DNA from: Serinus canaria
Lineage: Eukaryota; Chordata; Aves; Passeriformes; Fringillidae
Length of the DNA: 64,000 nt
Reading direction: 5' to 3'
NCBI RefSeq assembly: GCF_022539315.1
Contig: NC_066336.1
Span: 5,584,600-5,648,599 of the forward strand
Positions 23,101 through 31,157 of the stretch are shown here, piece after piece (the first letter of the stretch is position 1; every line of letters begins with the position of its first letter). Below the pieces are notes generated by a model that worked only from the letters and a program-made list of their open reading frames with translations, was not told the DNA's origin and searched no databases. The position numbers were made by a program, and so were the translations under genes.

Positions 23101-26100
23101 AACATCCCTCCACGGAGCCATAGCCGTGCCTGTGTCTGCTACAGGGAGGGGCAGGCTGGCTGCTGTCCCTGGGGGCTGCTGCTGTCCCTGGGGCTGCTGT
23201 CCCTGGGGCTGCTGCTGTCCCTGGGGCTGTGCTGCTGTCCCTGGGGGTGCTGCTGTCCCTGGGGGTGCTGCTGCTGTCCCTGGGGCTGCTGTCCCTGGGG
23301 GTGCTGCTGTCCCTGGGGGTGCTGCTGTCCCTGAGGGTGCTGCTGTCCCTGGGGCTGCTGTCCCTGGGGGTGCTGTCCCTCAGCTGCTGAGCTGTGCTGT
23401 GTCCCTGCAGGGGGGAGTGCACCGAGAGCCTGCGCGGCCGCATCCGCGAGCTGGAGGGCGAGTGCAAGAAGCTCAGCATCGACATCAAACTGAAGGAGGA
23501 CCAGATCAGAGAGCTGGAAATCAAAGTGCAGGTAATGCACAGCCCCAGGGGCTCAGGGCAGCACCCAGGGGAGCTCCCAGCGCTCCCACATCCCTGCACC
23601 TGCAGCACAGCCATGCCTGGGGAGTGCAGCTCCTGCCCCGGGCTGGGCAGGGTGAGGCCAGCAGGGACCAGAGCTCCTTCCAGACCTTTCCATGGATCCA
23701 GCAGGGCCAGAGCTCCTTCCAGACCTTTCCATGGCCCCAGGAGGGACCACAGGCTCCTTCCAGACCTTTCCATGGTTCCAGCAGGGACCACAGGCTCCTT
23801 CCAGACCTTTCCATGGTTCCAGCAGGGACCAGAGGCTCCTTTCAAACCCTTCCATGGTTCCATAGGCTCCATCCAATCCTTTCCATGGCTCCAGGAGGGC
23901 CAGGGTTCCTTCCAGGCCTTTCCATGGCCCCAGCAGGGACCACAGGCTCCTTCCAGACCTTTCCATGGTTCCATAGGCTCCATCCAATCCCTTCCATGGT
24001 TCCAGCAGAGCCAGAGTTCCTTCCAGACCTTTCCATGGTTCCAGCAGAGCCAGAGCTCCTTTCCAGACCATTCCATGGTTAAATGGGGATTTTTTCCCCC
24101 AAACCCACTGGTCTGTGGAGGCTGAATCCCCTCAGCAGCATTCTTCTCCTCACGCAAGGATCCTGTGGCCACTCTCACTGTAATAAATCATAAATTCCAC
24201 TGCAGGTTGCTGATTCAGGGCAGTCTGGAGCACTGGCCAGGCTAATTTATTTTGTGCCTGAATATTGAAAATACTTTGTGGCAGATGTGCAGCAATCAGG
24301 GCTGGGTTTGTTACAGCTAAAGAGCTCAAACGTGTGCCCTTATTCCTGTCCTAAAGATGTGCTCAGACTGACAATCTGCATGAAAATGGATTTTTAATGC
24401 CTCTTCAAAACCCACCTGGTGCTGCTGTGGACTTGTTTCCCAATCACAGGTGCAGCCTCCTTGTCCCTGGATTTACCAAACCCTTGACAACAAGTGTGGC
24501 TTATCCCTGGAGTGTTTGAGCCTGGCTTTCAGATAATTAAACCCAGCTCTAATTAAGCTTTTTAATTTTATGAGCATCTTCAAACTGTTAGAGAAGCTTT
24601 TTGTTGCAGGCATTAACGCTCCCCCCTTTGCACTGCTGTCCCTCCAGTTGAAGGTACAGAATGTTGTTGTATTTTTCCCCCAGCCAGAGGCTGCCAGGAT
24701 CTTTGCTCCCTGATTTTCCCTAATTTCTGGCACTGCAGCTCAGTGAGGTTTGATGTGGGATCCAACCAATCCCTTTTTTCAGCCTCTTGGATTGGGGCTT
24801 AGGGAATCTTTTCCCAGGTTTTTGTGCAGCAGGGGCTGCCCAGGCCTGGAATCCTCATCCCTGGAATGTCCAAACCCACAGATGAGGCCCTTGGGGAGGT
24901 GTTTTTTGGATTGGATGCTCTCAGAGGCCTTTTCCAACATGAGCTCTTGTGTCACTCCAGCCTTTTCCTCAGGGAAGTGTTCCCACACCCCAGCCTGCCC
25001 CAGCTGCCCCTTGGAAAGGGATTTGGGGTTTTGGGCTGGAGGGCTGGGGCCCAGAGCAAATGTGCTCCAGTCACAGCTTCAACCACCTGCAGGGTGCAAT
25101 CACTGCAGTAACCTTAATTAGCCAGCATTTTAATTAATGCCAGCCCAGGCTGGGGAGGGGGAAAGACTCCTGGCTCTGCTCTGTGAACTCCCTCAGATGG
25201 CAGTTTGGCTTTTCTGGCTCCCCAGATGACATTCTTGCCCCCAGGACAGGATCTTTTACCCCATAGGATGACATTTTTTTGCCCCTAGAATGACATGGTT
25301 TGCCCCTTAGGCTGACATTTCTGCCCCCCAGGCTGTCAGTGCCCCCCCAGGCTGTCAGTGATGCCCCCCAGGCTGTCACTGGTGCCCCCCAGGCTGTCAG
25401 TGCCCCCCCAGGCTGGCAGAGCTCCGCTGTGACCCCGTTTCCCCGCAGGAGCTGAGGAAGTACAAGGAGAACGAGAAGGACACCGAGGTGCTGATGTCGG
25501 CGCTCTCGGCCATGCAGGACAAGACGCAGCACCTGGAGAACAGCCTGAGTGCAGAGACCAGGATCAAGCTGGACCTCTTCTCTGCCCTGGGAGATGCCAA
25601 AAGGCAGCTGGAGATTGCCCAAGGTACCTGGGGGCTTCCATCCCACCCCCTCCTGGGGTTTCTCAGAGGGAATTGGGCACTTCCAGCTTTGGGGATGTGG
25701 AGCTGGAGCCATCTGAGCTCCCCTTCCCAGCCCATCGGGATCATGGACATTAAAATTGGGGTTTCAATTAATTCCTGATGATTTTCTGCATTTTATAAAC
25801 CATTACAAGGAGCTGGAGATCTTTTGAAGCTCTGCAAAGACTCTCTCTTTAAAAGAGAAATTCAGTTTAGCCTGTTATTAAGCTGCTCTCTTGCCATCCT
25901 AATAATAATAATAATATTTTATTACTCCTCAAGTAAATAAAACTTAAATTTGAGGAGAATCCAACCTGTTTTAACCCTGGGCAGGTGAGGGGAGTGTGGG
26001 CACTGCTGGTGGTGCCACCAGAGGGAGCAGAGAACCAACATAAAACCCAGCCCAGGCTTTGTGCAGCTGTGCCAACCACGGAGCCACCCTCCAGAACTTT

Positions 26101-27222
26101 GCATTCAATTTCCCTGTTTGATTGCAGGAATATTTAATTAGAGGCTGAAATTGTTTTGTTTTGTTTCAGCAGAGGGGTTTTTCATCACCTGGTTGCAGGG
26201 ATTGCTGTGGTGGTGGTGGTGTGAAAGCTCAGAGAGGAATGAAGGGAGTGGGACAGTTTGGAAAATTCACAGCTTTTATGACCAAATATTTGGGCTTCTG
26301 TGAGGAGTTTGGAGAAGGGGAATGGAAAAAGGCAGAAAAAAATGGCAGGAAAATGAGATGAAACAGAATTGATCTTGAGGGGTGGTGCAGCTGTGAATCC
26401 AAATAATGCAGAATTATAATGGGGGAGGGCTGAGATAATCAAAATCTGAGCAGAGATCAGGAGATAATCAAAATCTGAGCAGAGATCAGGAGATAATCAA
26501 AATCTGAGCAGAGATCAGGAGATAATCAAAATCTGAGCAGAGATCAGGAGATAATCAAAATCTGAGTACAGATCAGGAGCTGCACAGGGGTGATTGCAGG
26601 AGGGTGATTGCAGGGCAGGCTCTGAGCTCTTGGGTGCTGATTTCAGGGCTCCTGGGTGCTGATTTCAGGGCTCTGAGCTCTCCTGAGTGCTGATTTCATG
26701 GCTCTGAGCTGTGCTGGGTGCTGATTTCAGGGCTCTTGGGTGCTGATTTCAGGGCTCCTGGGTGCTGATTTCAGAGCTCTGAGCTGTGCTGGGTGCTGAT
26801 TTCAGGGCTCTGAGCTCTCCTGGGTGCTGATTTCAGGGCTCCTGGGTGCTGATTTCAGGGCTCTGAGCTCTCCTGGGTGCTGATTTCAGGGCTCTGAGCT
26901 CTGCTGGGTGCTGATTTCAGGGCTCTGAGCTCTCCTGGGTGCTGATTTCAGGGCTCCTGGGTGCTGATTTCAGGGCTCTGAGCTGAGCTCTGCTGAGTGC
27001 TGTGCTTTGCCTTTCGCAGGGCAGATCCTGCAGAAGGATCAGGAGATCAAGGACCTCAAGCAGAAGATTGCAGAGGTGATGGCAGTGATGCCCAGCATCA
27101 CCTACACTGCAGCCACCAGCACTCTGAGCCCCGTGTCCCCACATTATTCTTCCAAATTTGTGGAGCCCAGCCCCTCTGGACTCGACCCCAACGCCTCCGT
27201 GTACCAGCCCCTGAAGAAGTGA
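3544..27222 (+). CDS. MACO1: Macoilin, complete coding sequence in 11 exons
   Basis: Joining the 11 exons listed below gives 1,992 nt, i.e. 663 codons plus stop, one residue shorter than the human protein of 664; the difference is one Asn in the GINNN-ILQP run. The start MKRRSADCSKLRRPLKRNR is the conserved macoilin N-terminus. Residues about 27-175 hold several hydrophobic membrane segments (exons 2-5). Exon 6 encodes a long polar Lys/Asn/Ser-rich linker. Residues about 385-620 are heptad-rich coiled coil (exons 7-10), and the C-terminus ends NASVYQPLKK. Macoilin is a conserved ER/nuclear-envelope-associated membrane protein of neurons; worm mutants have altered neuronal excitability. All junctions keep frame. 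No truncation or frameshift is seen. Upstream is the divergent Rh gene; downstream is LDLRAP1 on the same strand. Confidence 0.97.
3624..10297 (+). other. MACO1: MACO1 intron 1
   Basis: A 6.7-kb intron. Its first 500 bp are CpG-rich and hold the 60-bp repeat at 3887-4140. After about 4500 it becomes ordinary AT/GC-mixed unique sequence. I recognise only an A/G homopolymer run near 7629-7649 and no exon or RNA gene. Open frames here are short and non-homologous. Confidence 0.7.
3887..4140 (+). repeat. 60-bp tandem repeat, four copies
   Basis: The unit starts GGAGCTCCGAGCCTCGC and contains TTTCCCGGCCGGGTCTCGCA. Copies start at 3887, 3947, 4007 and near 4076; the third carries a short insertion and the last is diverged. 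GC-rich with CpGs, inside the MACO1 CpG island. 60 is divisible by three, so frames stay open as an artefact. Confidence 0.9.
10298..10439 (+). CDS. MACO1: MACO1 exon 2
   Basis: Acceptor TTTCCCCCAG|C, donor TTG|GTGAGT. 142 nt encode the first membrane segment (FLYLKFLVVWALVLLADF) and the FEYLWPFWLFIRSVYD block. Phase 2 in, phase 0 out. Confidence 0.95.
10457..10920 (+). repeat. 56-bp minisatellite, eight copies, next to a splice donor
   Basis: Unit of about 56 bp built on TTCCCTTTTCCACACTGGC and GCACTGAGCCTGCCCAGGG with TATTCCAGGGATA. Copies differ by a few bases, and one GGGATATTCCA subunit is multiplied in the last copy. It begins only 17 bp after the exon 2 donor. Minus-strand frames of 170-220 residues through it are repeat read-through. 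Confidence 0.93.
11148..11190. repeat. (TA)n microsatellite
   Basis: About 20 TA dinucleotides preceded by TATGTG, in an AT-rich part of MACO1 intron 2. Confidence 0.95.
11217..11246. repeat. Short perfect inverted repeat in AT-rich DNA
   Basis: ATATGGCTATA at 11217-11227 and its exact reverse complement TATAGCCATAT at 11236-11246, separated by 8 bases. It can form a hairpin or cruciform next to the (TA)n tract. Confidence 0.8.
11459..11585 (+). CDS. MACO1: MACO1 exon 3
   Basis: Acceptor CTTTCTTTCAG|GCC, donor ACAG|GTGGGC. 127 nt encode membrane segments AFSVFFVCVAFTSN and IQWLFFAASTYVWVQYVWHT. Phase 0 in, phase 1 out. Confidence 0.95.
12542..12566. repeat. Poly-T tract
   Basis: T-rich run in MACO1 intron 3, about 120 bp before exon 4. 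Too far away to be its polypyrimidine tract. Confidence 0.8.
12684..12807 (+). CDS. MACO1: MACO1 exon 4
   Basis: Acceptor TCTCCACAG|AA, donor CACTG|GTGAGT. 124 nt encode ERGVCLPTVSLWILFVYIEA and the conserved FKDLKNFHVDLCRPFAAH. Phase 1 in, phase 2 out. Confidence 0.95.
13168..13346 (+). CDS. MACO1: MACO1 exon 5, followed by a GC splice donor
   Basis: Acceptor CCTCCTTAG|C. 179 nt encode CIGYPVVTLGFGFKSYVSYK and the first coiled-coil stretch (RLRKQKEVQKENEFYMQLLQ). The conserved reading (EAEE-A-AKGL) requires the exon to end at 13346, before GCAAGT. The donor is therefore AAG|GCAAGT, an otherwise perfect consensus with GC in place of GT. Phase 2 in, phase 1 out. Confidence 0.93.
13795..14293 (+). 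CDS. MACO1: MACO1 exon 6
   Basis: 499 nt, donor GTAAG|GTAAGT. Encodes the long polar linker (LPELEYREKGKEKDKDAKKH, Asn-rich GINNN run, NDLVGSTENLLKEDSCTASS, ending QLSKPDALV). The acceptor is the tandem NAGNAG GCAG|CAG|CC. Use of the first AG gives Ala-Ala as in the human protein; the second would drop one Ala. Phase 1 in, phase 2 out. Confidence 0.95.
14294..17456 (+). other. MACO1: MACO1 intron 6, 5' half
   Basis: Mostly unique, moderately GC-rich intron sequence. No exon, RNA gene or recognisable transposon was found. The stretch near 15040-15230 is AT-richer and of higher complexity than its surroundings. Confidence 0.6.
17457..17973. repeat. 18-bp minisatellite, about 28 copies
   Basis: Nearly perfect tandem copies of CTGGCCTCTCTGGGCTCC with CTGTCC, CTTCTC and TTTTT variants near the 5' end; the 3' half is homogeneous. 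18 is a multiple of three, so all six frames run open for 180-270 residues (for example GLSGLP or REAREP repeats). These are not genes. It lies in MACO1 intron 6. Confidence 0.97.
17974..20318 (+). other. MACO1: MACO1 intron 6, 3' half
   Basis: Unique, partly AT-rich sequence without recognised coding potential. A near-perfect inverted repeat (CCAGTGTGTGATAG at 19921-19934 against CTTATCACACTGG at 19964-19976) is the only structure noted. Confidence 0.55.
20319..20740 (+). mobile_element. Solo LTR of an endogenous retrovirus, plus orientation
   Basis: Shares collinear blocks with the element at 47747-48151: CCCAGGATTTTTCTC, the AGAGAAAAAGGAAAACAAT block (AGAGAAAAGGAAAACAAT here), GTGTTTGGAGATTGTT, CACCCACAGGTGATTGTTCC, a GTGTGAGTTGGTTTGGCT block and an AT-rich ATAGAATATAGCATAATGAT tail. 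No internal retroviral genes are present. It starts TG near 20319; the 3' boundary is blurred, about 55 bp before MACO1 exon 7. Confidence 0.7.
20796..20954 (+). CDS. MACO1: MACO1 exon 7
   Basis: Acceptor TGTGCCCCCAG|G, donor AACAA|GTACGT. 159 nt encode the start of the C-terminal coiled coil (LEQDIKKLKADLQASRQVEQ ... GQLRQENELLQN). Phase 2 in, phase 2 out. Confidence 0.95.
20985..21470 (+). repeat. About 67-bp tandem repeat filling MACO1 intron 7
   Basis: Six to seven copies of a unit containing GTGGGAATGGCTGTTCATTA, ATAGGAATTGTAATCTGGGC and TTTGGGGTGCCCAGGCAGGG. Later copies (after 21300) are diverged and shorter. The array occupies nearly the whole 593-bp intron between exons 7 and 8. Confidence 0.92.
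21548..21730 (+). CDS. MACO1: MACO1 exon 8
   Basis: Acceptor CCCCCTGCAG|A, donor ACCAG|GTGCTC. 183 nt encode coiled coil (LHNAVQMKQKDKQMISQLEK ... KKLEEATAARAVAFAAAT). Phase 2 in and out. Confidence 0.95.
21731..22516 (+). other. MACO1: MACO1 intron 8, unique 5' part
   Basis: Intron sequence with no recognised exon or element. Confidence 0.6.
22517..22806. repeat. 34-35-bp minisatellite, about eight copies
   Basis: Unit GTGATTTCAGCTCTCAGTGA followed by AAGTCAGCTCGTTT, with an initial shortened copy. It is in MACO1 intron 8. Confidence 0.93.
22807..23140 (-). mobile_element. Possible LTR or retroelement fragment
   Basis: Non-tandem sequence between two minisatellites. It holds two TTAGGG words in a CCAATTGTAAGGGTTAGG context, a TTTTATAG box and CCACGATGGTTCATTCTGAG. 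The composition and TATA-like motif on either strand resemble an avian LTR, and I recall similar sequence from bird retroelements, but I cannot confirm a family. Confidence 0.25.
23157..23385 (+). repeat. CTGCTGTCCCTGGGG minisatellite abutting exon 9
   Basis: Fifteen- to eighteen-base units of GCTGCTGTCCCTGGGG(G) repeated about 14 times, ending within 30 bp of the exon 9 acceptor. Plus- and minus-strand frames through it are artefacts. Confidence 0.92.
23411..23531 (+). CDS. MACO1: MACO1 exon 9
   Basis: Acceptor GTCCCTGCAG|G, donor GTGCAG|GTAATG. 121 nt encode GECTESLRGRIRELEGECKK and LSIDIKLKEDQIRELEIKVQ. Phase 2 in, phase 0 out. Residues differ from human at several coiled-coil surface positions, consistent with an orthologue. 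Confidence 0.95.
23657..24080 (+). repeat. 36-bp minisatellite in MACO1 intron 9
   Basis: About 12 copies of a unit with CTCCTTCCAGACCTTTCCATGG and CCAGCAGGGACCAGAG, with CATAGGCTCCATCCAATCC variants. It starts about 125 bp after the exon 9 donor. Long frames on both strands are repeat read-through. Confidence 0.92.
24081..25318 (+). other. MACO1: MACO1 intron 9, unique part
   Basis: Mixed unique sequence. Contains a weak CR1-like stretch (listed separately); otherwise nothing recognised. Confidence 0.55.
24780..24960 (+). mobile_element. Possible degraded CR1 fragment
   Basis: Contains GGGGCTGCCCAGGCCTGGAA, CATCCCTGGAATGTCCAAA and CCTTGGGGAGGTG in an order resembling the CR1 3' region. Strongly diverged. 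Confidence 0.35.
25319..25432 (+). repeat. GCCCCCCAGGCTGTCAGTG tandem repeat before exon 10
   Basis: Five to six copies of an 18-20-bp unit (CCCCCCAGGCTGTCAGTG) ending about 15 bp before the exon 10 acceptor. Each copy contains a CCCCCCAG acceptor-like motif. Confidence 0.85.
25449..25623 (+). CDS. MACO1: MACO1 exon 10
   Basis: Acceptor TTTCCCCGCAG|GAG, donor CAAG|GTACCT. 175 nt encode ELRKYKENEKDTEVLMSALS, AMQDKTQHLENSLSAETRIK and KRQLEIAQ, the most conserved part of the coiled coil. Phase 0 in, phase 1 out. Confidence 0.95.
26447..26580. repeat. 29-bp minisatellite, about five copies
   Basis: Unit GGAGATAATCAAAATCTGAG followed by CAGAGATCA, nearly perfect. It is in MACO1 intron 10, unusually AT-rich for this window. 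Confidence 0.93.
26620..26992. repeat. GGGTGCTGATTTCAGGGCTC minisatellite
   Basis: About 14 copies of a 22-33-bp unit, with an alternating CTGAGCTCTCCT spacer, extending to within 30 bp of the exon 11 acceptor. Confidence 0.92.
27020..27222 (+). CDS. MACO1: MACO1 exon 11 (last coding exon)
   Basis: Acceptor GCCTTTCGCAG|GG. 203 nt including TGA at 27220-27222. Encodes QILQKDQEIKDLKQKIAEVM and the Pro/Ser-rich tail ending SVYQPLKK, identical in pattern to vertebrate macoilins. Phase 1 in. Confidence 0.95.
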
Positions 27223-27765
27223 GGGCATGCCAAGGTTCTCTGTGCCCCCAGGGGTCTCTTGCAGTCGAGATGAAATTGTTTGGTGTGGGACTGTGTTTGT
27301 TGTCATTTCCAGCAGGAGGAAGGAGCATTGACTAGAACTGCCCGTGGGTTTTTCTTGTACATTTTTAGGGAACCTGACAGAACTTTGCGATTTGTTTTCC
27401 TCGGCCAACGCATTAAAAACGATTCTTGGTTTTCAAGTAGCCAATTTTGCCTTTTTATGTACTCTTGCATGGTTTCCTCTTGAAAAAACAAACCAACAAA
27501 CCACAGGGCTTTGCTTGGTTTTGAACCCTTTCTCCTCAGTTTTTTATTTCTCGATCAGATTGGATTTGGGATTCATGCAGTGAGGAAAACCCCTCAGTTT
27601 TGCCATGGAAGGGTTAAAGAGCCCAACAAAGCTTTGATTTCTAGATGTGTTCAATACCAACACCTGGATGTTGCAGAAGATAATTTGATTTTTTTTCCCC
27701 CCTCAAAGGACCAAACAAATTCCAGGGGCGTTGTTTAAGGAAGGAATAAAGAATAGCTGCTGATG
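27223..27765 (+). other. MACO1: MACO1 3'UTR with poly(A) signal
   Basis: Non-coding sequence after the stop. AATAAA at 27745-27750 is the best polyadenylation signal; the cleavage site would fall about 15-20 bp later. A longer 3'UTR cannot be excluded. Confidence 0.6.
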
Positions 27766-27974
27766 TGATGGTGGTTGTGGTGTGAAATATTTCTGTCCCC
27801 CTTGGTGTTTTTGCAGTCATGGAGAATTGCTCAACAGTGCCTTGGGAAAAGACATTTCAAGAGGAAACTTGATGGTTCAAAGTGGGTTTTTTTTGCCCCC
27901 TTCTCTGTCAGCCAGCTTCTGCATCCAAGCTGGCAGAGCTGCTGCAAGGACACCCTCAAATTCAGCACAAATTC

Positions 27975-28256
27975 AAAATGTGAGTGTGGGGTCCTTAATG
28001 AGAGGTTTTCAAGGAAACCTTCAAATTTAACACAATTCAAAATGTGAGTGTGGGGTTTTTATTGAGTTTTCAAGGAAACCTTCAAATTTAACAAAAATTC
28101 AAAATGTGAGTGTGGGGTTTTATTGAGGGCTTTTCAAGGAAACCTTCAAATTTAACACAAATTCAAAATGTGAGTTTGGGGTTTTATTGAGACATTTTCA
28201 AGGAAACCCTCAAATTGCACCAAACCCTCAAATTTAACACAAATTAAAACTGTGAG
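27975..28256. repeat. About 60-bp tandem repeat, four to five copies
   Basis: Unit CTTCAAATTTAACACAAATT, CAAAATGTGAGTGTGGGGTT, TTTATTGAG, TTTTCAAGGAAAC. AT-rich and degenerating at both ends. Intergenic, just downstream of MACO1. Confidence 0.85.
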
Positions 28257-28274
28257 TTTGCATCCATAGCAAGG

Positions 28275-28420
28275 GGTTTTCAATTTTCTTTTATTTTTAT
28301 TTAATTTAATTTATTTTAGTTTAAATTTAATTTTAAGTATATTTTTATTTTATTTTATTTTTATTTTACTTTTTACATTTTGATTTTAATATTTAATATC
28401 ATTATTATTTATCATGGCCA
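28275..28420. repeat. AT-rich low-complexity tract (TTTTATTTTA)n
   Basis: Almost GC-free sequence of TTTTATTT/TTAATTTAA words. A related tract recurs around 28755-28890. Confidence 0.85.
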
Positions 28421-28735
28421 TTATTTGATAGGATAAGGTGCTGCCATCCCGTGCCCAGGAGCTGCTCCCAACATTTTATTTTGAGGACCTTTGTGTGCAG
28501 CAGCTGCAATTTCTGCACTCAGACCCCAAAATCTCCTTCCATAGCACGATCTGGATTTGGGGGAAAATCCGAGGAAATTCCTTCTGTCCTGTCCCCAGCG
28601 GCCACGAGAGGGCCCAGGAGCCTCGGGTGAGCCTGGGAACAAATCCCGAGCTTTTCCCCTGGAAAAATCCCTTTTTTCCTAAATTTCACTCTGAATTGGA
28701 CTCAGCGTTTTGGGGTTCCTGGGCTCTCAGCACCA

Positions 28736-28880
28736 GCCCCCCCCCCCCCGATATATTTATTATTATTTTATTTTAATTCTTTTATTTTAATTCTTTTTGG
28801 ATTCTCAGCACCAGCCCCCCCCCCCCCCGCTATTGGGGGTTTTAATTATTTATTTTTATTTTTAAATTATTCTTTATTTT
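28736..28880. repeat. Two poly-C plus AT-rich repeats
   Basis: Two copies of a module: TCTCAGCACCAGCCCC, a C run of about 12, then TATTTATTATT-type AT-rich sequence (near 28725 and 28803). A third TTCTCAGCA follows at 28898. Confidence 0.8.
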
Positions 28881-29009
28881 ATTTTAATTCTTTTTGGATT
28901 CTCAGCAGCAGGAATGCTCGGGAATGGTGAGGAATGATCCCATTCCAGAGGTGCTGCTGCCCTCAGTCTGGGCTGGAATGATGTGAGAAATGCCAGACAA
29001 AAATCTGGG

Positions 29010-29446
29010 CTGGAAAATCTGCCTGGGATGGGGCTGTGACCCCAAAACTGCCTGGGATGGGGGTGTGACCCCAAAACTCAGCCTGGGATGGGGGTGCGAC
29101 CCCAAAACTGAGCCTGGGATGGGGGTGTGACCCCAAAACTGCCTGGGCTGGGGGTGCGACCCCAAAACTGCCTGGGCTGGGGGTGTGACCCAAAAATCCA
29201 CCTGGGGATGGGGGTGTGACCCCAAAACTGAGCCTGGGATGGGGCTGTGACCCCAAAACTGCCTGGGCTGGGGGTGTGACCCCAAAACTCAGCCTGGGCT
29301 GGGGGTGTGACCCCAAAACTGAGCCTGGGATGGGGGTGTGACCCCAAAACTGCCTGGGCTGGGGCTGTGACCCCAAAACTGCCTGGGCTGGGGCTGTGAC
29401 CCCAAAACTGCCTGGGCTGGGGGTGTGACCCCAAAATCCACCTGGG
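29010..29446. repeat. 28-bp minisatellite, about 15 copies
   Basis: Unit TGCCTGGGCTGGGGGTGTGA followed by CCCCAAAAC, with GAGCCTGGGATGGGG variants. Minus-strand frames (GVTPPAQAVLGSQP-like) are read-through. Confidence 0.95.
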
Positions 29447-29545
29447 GATGGGATTTGGGATGGGATTTGGGATGGGGATGGGATTTGGGATGGGATTTGG
29501 GATGGGATTTGGGATGGGGGTGGGATTTGGGATGGGGATGGAGCC
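29447..29545. repeat. GGGATTTGGGAT short tandem repeat
   Basis: Twelve-base GGGATTTGGGAT and GGGATGGGGAT units, regularly spaced G-triplets on the plus strand. Confidence 0.93.
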
Positions 29546-29944
29546 CAGTTTGTTCCTGCTGAGCCTTCTCCTGCAGCATCCCCAGGTGGCCCTGCCTGCC
29601 CCAGAGACCAGAGCAGGACCCAAAAGTTCCTTTTTTTCCTCTTTGCTCTCTGCACGTGCCCGGGGGAGCGGGGGCAGCACCGGGGCAGGGGAGGATTTTA
29701 ATTAATTCTTCATTAATTGTGATGGAGCAGCTCCCAGAAACAAAGGCAGGTTGCCATGGAAGCAGCAGCGTGGTGGCAGTGTCACCCTGGGTGAGAGAGG
29801 CTCCCCTGCTCCCAGCAATTCCCTTCCCTTTGGAACAAGGATGGAAAAACACCCCGGGGAGGGAGGGGGGGCTGGGACACACCTGGGGACCCTCACCCCA
29901 AATCTGTGCCTGGAGGGGACAGGGGGCTGCAGGTGAGGCCAGTC

Positions 29945-30535
29945 TGGGACTGGGGATGGGGATGGGGATGGGATTGGAGATGGGGATGGGATTTGGGATT
30001 GGGATTGGGGATGGGGATGGGAATGGGATAGGAATGGGAATGGGGAGGGGATTGGGATGGGAATGGGGTTGGGATTTGGGATTTGGGATTGGGATAGGAT
30101 TTGGGATCGGACTGGGGATGGGCTTTGGGCCTGGGGCTGGGGATGGGACTGGGCTAGGCTGGGCCTGGGCGGGGCTTGGGCTGGGCCTGGGGTTGGGCTT
30201 TGGGCGTGGGGCTGGGGCGGGGCTCGGGGTGGGCCTGGGGCGTGGGCTTGGGCTGGGCCTGGGGCGGGGCTTTGGGCTTTGGGCCTGGGGCTTAGGCTGG
30301 GCTTGGGCTTGGCGCTGGGCTTGGGCTTTGGGCTTGGGCTCGGCTTTGGGCTGGCCTGGGCCTGGGGCTGGGCTTTGGGCTTGGGGATGGGCTTGGCGCT
30401 GGGGCTGGGCCTGGGGCTGGGCTTTGGGCTTTGGGCGTGGGGCTGCTCCTGGGGCTTGGGCTGGGCTTGGGCTTGGCGCTGGGCTTTGGACCCGGCTTGG
30501 GCCTTGGGATGGGATTGGGGATGGGATCTGGGGAT
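29945..30535. repeat. G-rich degenerate repeat (GGGGATGGGGAT, then GGGCTTTGGGCTTGGGCTGG)
   Basis: About 590 bp with G-runs of 3-4 every 4-7 bases on the plus strand. The first part is GGGATGGGGATGGG and the rest CTGGGGCTGGGCTTTGGGC. The 338-residue Gly/Leu/Trp plus frame and 419-residue Pro/Gln/Ala minus frame are artefacts. High G-quadruplex potential on the plus strand. Confidence 0.93.
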
Positions 30536-30769
30536 GTTCCTTCCCCATCCAGGGCTGGGCAGCCTCTCCGTGCCCTGGGGCTGCCAGCAGCAGAGTTCAG
30601 CATCCAGGAGGGGCTCAGGGAGCTGCCTCAGAGGGTTTGTCTGGGATAAATAAATTTATTTGTCTGGGATAAACTGAGATCCTGGCTGGGACAGGATCCT
30701 GCTGCAGGGCAGGGTGTCCTGGCAGAGCCATCCCTGCAGGAATCCCACCTGGGGCTGGGCACACTCAGG

Positions 30770-31157
30770 TGTCACAGACACATTTTATGACAAATCCCTT
30801 TGCCAGGATTTTTCTCCTGAGAAGCTGAGAGGCCCCAGAAATGAAATGCAAACAAAGATTCTCTGCTGCTGTGGGATGCAGCAGGTGGGTCTGGGATTGG
30901 TCCATGGGGTTGTTTTAATTCATGGGCAATCCCAGCCCAGCTGGCTCAGACTCTCTGGTAACTCACAAGATTTTATTCTCATTCCTTTCTATTCCTTTCC
31001 CTTCTGATGAATATTTTCTTCTATTCTTTCAGTATCATTTTAATATATCATTTTTAAAATATAATATATATCATAAAATAATCAATCAGCCTCTGAGACA
31101 CAGAGTGAAGATTCTCCTCTCTTCCCTGGTCCTGGGACCCCTGAGAGCAGCAGCACA
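30770..31157 (+). mobile_element. Solo LTR, second family
   Basis: Starts TGTCACAGACACATTTTATG and CCTTTGCCAGGATTTTTCTC, then GAGAAGCTGAGAGGCC, AATGAAATGCAAACAAAGAT, GGCTCAGACTCTCTGGTAAC, an AT-rich ATAATATATATCATAAAATA block (TATA/polyA region) and ends near GCAGCACA. This order matches a common songbird endogenous-retrovirus LTR as I recall it. No internal region. Clear target-site duplications were not found. Confidence 0.75.

Noticed and set aside
23081..24178. Minus frame of 365 residues and plus frames overlapping MACO1 exon 9
   Set aside because: Only 23411-23531 on plus is a real exon. The rest is minisatellite read-through.
29289..30672. Minus frame of 419 residues and plus frame of 338 residues
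   Set aside because: Both arise from G-rich tandem repeats. The composition (Pro/Gln/Ala or Gly/Leu/Trp) mirrors the repeat unit.
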